From Pseudomonadota bacterium (lineage in GTDB: Bacteria > Pseudomonadota > Gammaproteobacteria > Burkholderiales > JAJZUU01), in contig JAJZUU010000028.1 of the NCBI GenBank assembly GCA_021848325.1, positions 1 to 35,165 of the forward strand: a stretch of 35,165 nt of DNA. The letters are read 5' to 3'. The position numbers were made by a program, and so were the translations under genes. This document shows, piece by piece, positions 32,607 to 35,165 of this stretch. The number at the start of each line of letters is the position of its first letter. Within the stretch, counting starts at the first letter, position 1. The notes under the pieces are model-generated. The model did not search any database. It saw nothing but the letters and a program-made list of their open reading frames with translations, and was not told where the DNA came from.

Positions 32607-33224
32607 CTAACGAGGGTTTGCCTGACCGGTATCGATCAGCTTGACCATGCTGGTCTTTATGCCGTTTTGTCCCAGCAGGCTGCGTACCCGGTTCAATTCG
32701 TCGATTTGGGAATAGGGCCCCACCCGTACCCGGTGCCAGATGCCCTTGTCCGGCAGGGTGGCGGTCTGGATCGAGGCTTCAACCCCGAGCAGGGCCAGCT
32801 TTGCCTTCAGGTTGTCCGCCTCCGCCTCGGTTTGAAAGGCGCCGGCCTGCAGAAAATAGGCACCCTTGGCCGCTTTAGCGGCGGGTTGCTGGGCGGCCCG
32901 GCGGAGGTCCTGCTCGGTCACCGGTTCCTCGTTGCCCGGCAGGATGGTGTAAAAGTCGAATCTGGGCTTTTCCTGGGGGGTTGCCGCGGAGCCGCCCGCA
33001 TTGCCGGGCGCAACGGCGGCGGCCGGCGCCTGGCCGGCGGGCGATTCGGCGCTCGCGGCCGGCTTGCTGCGCGCCAGGAAGGGGCTGGGTGCGTGATTGA
33101 TGAACAGCGCGACGCCCAGGGCGATGGCAAGGCCGAGAAACATGCCGATCATAACGCCCGTGAGCATCGGCCGGCCGCCCTTGCCGGCGGGGGCCCTGGC
33201 GGGCTTCTTGTAGTCTCTGCTCAT
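32607..33224 (-). CDS. SPOR-domain protein, FtsN-like
   Basis: The 205-residue protein has a short basic cytoplasmic N-terminus (SRDYKKPARAPAGKGGRP), one membrane helix (about residues 22-42, TGVMIGMFLGLAIALGVALF), a Pro/Ala-rich periplasmic linker and a C-terminal SPOR domain. The SPOR domain begins GAYFLQAGAFQTEAEADNL and contains HRVRVGPY. SPOR domains bind denuded septal peptidoglycan. The architecture and the position beside argS match FtsN-type division proteins, but FtsN is poorly conserved, so the function is inferred. ATG 33224 is preferred over 33230 because AGGGG (33231-33235) lies six bases before it. It starts nine bases after the argS stop. Confidence 0.88.
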   Translation of the reverse strand: MSRDYKKPARAPAGKGGRPMLTGVMIGMFLGLAIALGVALFINHAPSPFLARSKPAASAESPAGQAPAAAVAPGNAGGSAATPQEKPRFDFYTILPGNEEPVTEQDLRRAAQQPAAKAAKGAYFLQAGAFQTEAEADNLKAKLALLGVEASIQTATLPDKGIWHRVRVGPYSQIDELNRVRSLLGQNGIKTSMVKLIDTGQANPR

Positions 33225-33233
33225 TCCCATCCC

Positions 33234-34979
33234 CTACATCTTCTCCGGACAACTCACCCCGAGCAGGCTGAGTCCGTTGCGCAGCACCTGCTGGGTGGCG
33301 CGGATCAACGCCAGCCGGGCAAGCCTCAAGCGTTCCTCGGGGACCAGGAAGTGCTCCGCGTTGTAATAGCTGTGGAGGTCCCCCGCCAGGTCTTTGAGAT
33401 AGTAGGCAACCAGGTGGGGAGAGAGTTCGCGGGCCGCGTTTTCCGTTACCTCCGGGTATTCCTGCAGGCGCTCCAGCAGGGCGGTCTCGTGCGCCCCGGT
33501 GAGGGCGCCGATGTCCGCCTCCGGCAGCCTGGCCGGATCGCCGCCCCACTGTTCCAGCACGCTGCAGATGCGGGCATGGGCGTACTGGATGTAGTACACC
33601 GGGTTGTCTGTGCTCTGGGACTTGGCCAGGTCCAGGTCGAAGTCCAGGTGCTGGTCGCTCTTGCGCAGCACGTAGAAGAACCGGGCGGCATCGTTGCCCA
33701 CCTCCCGGCGCAGTTCGCGCAGGGTCACGAACTCGCCGCTGCGGGTGGACATGGACAGCTTTTTCCCGCCGCGGTACAGCACCGCGAACTGCACCAGGGA
33801 CACGGTCAATCTGTCGGGGTCCAGCCCCAGGGCATCCAGGGCGCCCTTGACCCGGGCGACGTAGCCGTGATGGTCCGCGCCCCAGACGTTGATGATCCGG
33901 TCGAAGCCGCGCTCATACTTGTTGAGATGGTAGGCGATGTCCGCCGCGAAATAGGTGTATGCCCCGTTTTCCCGGCGCACCACCCGGTCCTTCTCGTCGC
34001 CGAACCGGGTGGAGCGAAACCACAGGGCGCCGTTCTGCTGATACAGGTGGCCCCGTTGTTCCAGCAGCCCCAGGGCGCGCTCGATGAGGCCGTTGTCCGC
34101 GAGGGATTTCTCGGAGAACCAGGCGTCGAAGGTCACGCCGAATTCCAGCAGGTCGTGGCGGCAGTCCCCCAACTGCTCGGTGAGCACCAGGTCGTGGAGG
34201 TACCAGTAATCCTGTGCCAGCAGCCGCTTCGCGTTGGCGATCAGGGCGTCGAGATGGGCCTCCGGCTCGGCCTCCGCCGACGGCATCTGGTGCAGCACGG
34301 CGAGGGCTGGGTGCACGTAGCGGTCGCCGTGGGCCTCATGGATTTCCCGCGCCATGGCGCGGACATAGGCGCCTTGGTAGGCGTTGGGCGGAAACGGGAG
34401 GTCGATACCGTTGAGCTCCAGATAGCGCAGCCAGGTGGACAGGGCCAGGATATCCATCTGGCGGCCGGCATCGTTGACGTAGTATTCTCGGGCTACGGCG
34501 TAGCCGGCGGCCTCCAGGACATTTGCCAGGCTGGCGCCGAAGGCGGCCCCGCGGCCGTGCCCCACGTGCAGGGGGCCGGTGGGGTTGGCGGATACGAACT
34601 CCACCTGGACCTTCCTCCCCTGTCCCAGGGTGCTGCGGCCGTGATCGTCCCCCTCCCGGAGAATGCGCTTCACGGTCTGCCGCTTCACCGATGGATCGAG
34701 AAAAAAATTGATGAAGCCGGCCCCGGCGATCTGCGTCCTTGCCACATAGCGGGAGGCGGGGAGCGATTCGAGCAGGGCCTGGGCGATCTCGCGCGGGCTG
34801 CGGCGCAGCGGCTTGGCCAACTGCATCGCCAGATTGCAGGCATAATCGCCGTGCTGCGCCTGCTTGGGTCGTTCCAGCTCGATGGTTGCCGCGGCCATTT
34901 CCGGGGCGACGACGCCCAGCGCCTCTGCGAGCAGTTGGGCCAGGTGTTTTTTCAGGTCGGGGGTTTCAGTTGAACTCAT
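33234..34979 (-). CDS. argS: Arginyl-tRNA synthetase
   Basis: The 581-residue class I synthetase charges tRNA-Arg. It has the N-terminal Add-1 domain (HGDYACNLAMQLAK), the HIGH-type motif HVGH at 138-141 in ANPTGPLHVGHGR, and the KMSKS-equivalent KLSMS at 407-411 (RGGKKLSMSTRSGEFVTL). The C-terminal DALR anticodon-binding domain ends LLGVSCPEKM. It begins the apparent minus-strand operon argS-SPOR-dsbA-SDR-response regulator. No strong promoter or ribosome-binding site is visible before the ATG at 34979, and a long palindrome lies 44 bases upstream. Confidence 0.97.
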   Translation of the reverse strand: MSSTETPDLKKHLAQLLAEALGVVAPEMAAATIELERPKQAQHGDYACNLAMQLAKPLRRSPREIAQALLESLPASRYVARTQIAGAGFINFFLDPSVKRQTVKRILREGDDHGRSTLGQGRKVQVEFVSANPTGPLHVGHGRGAAFGASLANVLEAAGYAVAREYYVNDAGRQMDILALSTWLRYLELNGIDLPFPPNAYQGAYVRAMAREIHEAHGDRYVHPALAVLHQMPSAEAEPEAHLDALIANAKRLLAQDYWYLHDLVLTEQLGDCRHDLLEFGVTFDAWFSEKSLADNGLIERALGLLEQRGHLYQQNGALWFRSTRFGDEKDRVVRRENGAYTYFAADIAYHLNKYERGFDRIINVWGADHHGYVARVKGALDALGLDPDRLTVSLVQFAVLYRGGKKLSMSTRSGEFVTLRELRREVGNDAARFFYVLRKSDQHLDFDLDLAKSQSTDNPVYYIQYAHARICSVLEQWGGDPARLPEADIGALTGAHETALLERLQEYPEVTENAARELSPHLVAYYLKDLAGDLHSYYNAEHFLVPEERLRLARLALIRATQQVLRNGLSLLGVSCPEKM

Positions 34980-35022
34980 GCTTTAAGGCGTCGAGAAACA
35001 ATAATTTGGACATTTGCCGTGA

Positions 35023-35109
35023 CTGCTTTGCGCACAGACCACGAAGCAAGTCGCGCCGTTGTGTCATTCACAACAAGCGGCTTGCGACACCGGCATGTGC
35101 GCAAAGCAG
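35023..35109. repeat. Long imperfect palindrome upstream of argS, unknown role
   Basis: CTGCTTTGCGCACA (35023-35036) and TGTGCGCAAAGCAG (35096-35109) are perfect 14-bp inverted repeats. Between them the complementarity continues imperfectly (GCAAGTCGC against GCGGCTTGC) up to an inner GTTGTG/CACAAC pair around a five-base loop, so the 87 bases could form one long hairpin. It holds no gene. The adjacent sequence to 35165 is GC-rich with further short repeats (GGCGTTGCGAGCCTTGCC) and may be part of the same element, cut by the window edge. A mobile hairpin repeat or a transcript-end structure from a gene beyond the edge are both possible. Confidence 0.6.
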
Positions 35110-35165
35110 CCGCGGCCCGGAGGGTTGCGGCGAATCCGCGCGTCTGCGGCGTTGCGAGCCTTGCC

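Noticed and set aside
32574-34973. 799-codon open frame on the plus strand opposite argS, SPOR and dsbA
   Set aside because: It is antisense to three well-supported genes, shows no family motif, and is the sort of long shadow frame that high-GC coding DNA produces.
35023-35109. Integron attC site
   Set aside because: It lacks the RYYYAAC/GTTRRRY core pairs at its ends and no integrase or cassette is nearby.

Overview
This window is the replication-origin neighbourhood of a GC-rich pseudomonadotal (proteobacterial) chromosome, joined on its left to a decayed restriction locus. The dnaA/dnaN/gyrB cluster without recF, the run mnmG-rsmG-parA-parB-atpIBEFHAGDC-glmU-glmS, and the cluster argS-SPOR-dsbA-SDR recall Betaproteobacteria of the Nitrosomonadales type. 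The Glu-type c-subunit of the ATP synthase is unlike the textbook betaproteobacterial one, so placement below 'beta/gamma-like Pseudomonadota' is only an inference.

Layout. (1) 1-3915, accessory region: the tail of a type I restriction specificity gene (hsdS); a promoter-like palindrome followed by a 128-bp MITE; a mazEF-type toxin-antitoxin pair; a broken REP-associated transposase (RAYT) remnant between two identical REP palindromes; then hsdR, which reads through but has lost the N-terminal half of its helicase motor (Walker A and DEAH boxes) by an apparent in-frame deletion. (2) 4008-9055, minus strand: gyrB, dnaN, dnaA, with a near-perfect parS between gyrB and dnaN and DnaA boxes on both sides of dnaA (oriC candidates). 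(3) 9173-17388, plus strand: rpmH, rnpA, yidD, yidC, mnmE, a second parS, mnmG, rsmG, parA, parB. (4) 17455-24382: a complete F1Fo ATP synthase operon ending in a clear intrinsic terminator. (5) 24561-28587: glmU, glmS (UDP-GlcNAc supply) and an orphan ParA-type ATPase. (6) 28609-34979, minus strand: a catabolic-type acetolactate synthase-like enzyme, and an apparent operon argS, SPOR protein, dsbA, SDR oxidoreductase, LuxR-type response regulator, ending in a UUCG-loop terminator. (7) The right edge holds a long imperfect palindrome with no gene.

How it fits together: replication initiation (DnaA, DnaN, GyrB), origin segregation (ParA, ParB and two parS sites flanking the origin), translation and tRNA modification (RpmH, RnpA, MnmE/MnmG, RsmG, ArgS), membrane insertion (YidD, YidC), energy (AtpI-C) and wall-precursor synthesis (GlmU, GlmS) form a conventional core. 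The unusual material is mostly on the left: an ATPase-less HsdR, a TA pair and two classes of small mobile repeat in one restriction locus. I found no CRISPR array, tRNA, rRNA or prophage. I do not see a convincing wholly new system; the best candidates are listed as findings.
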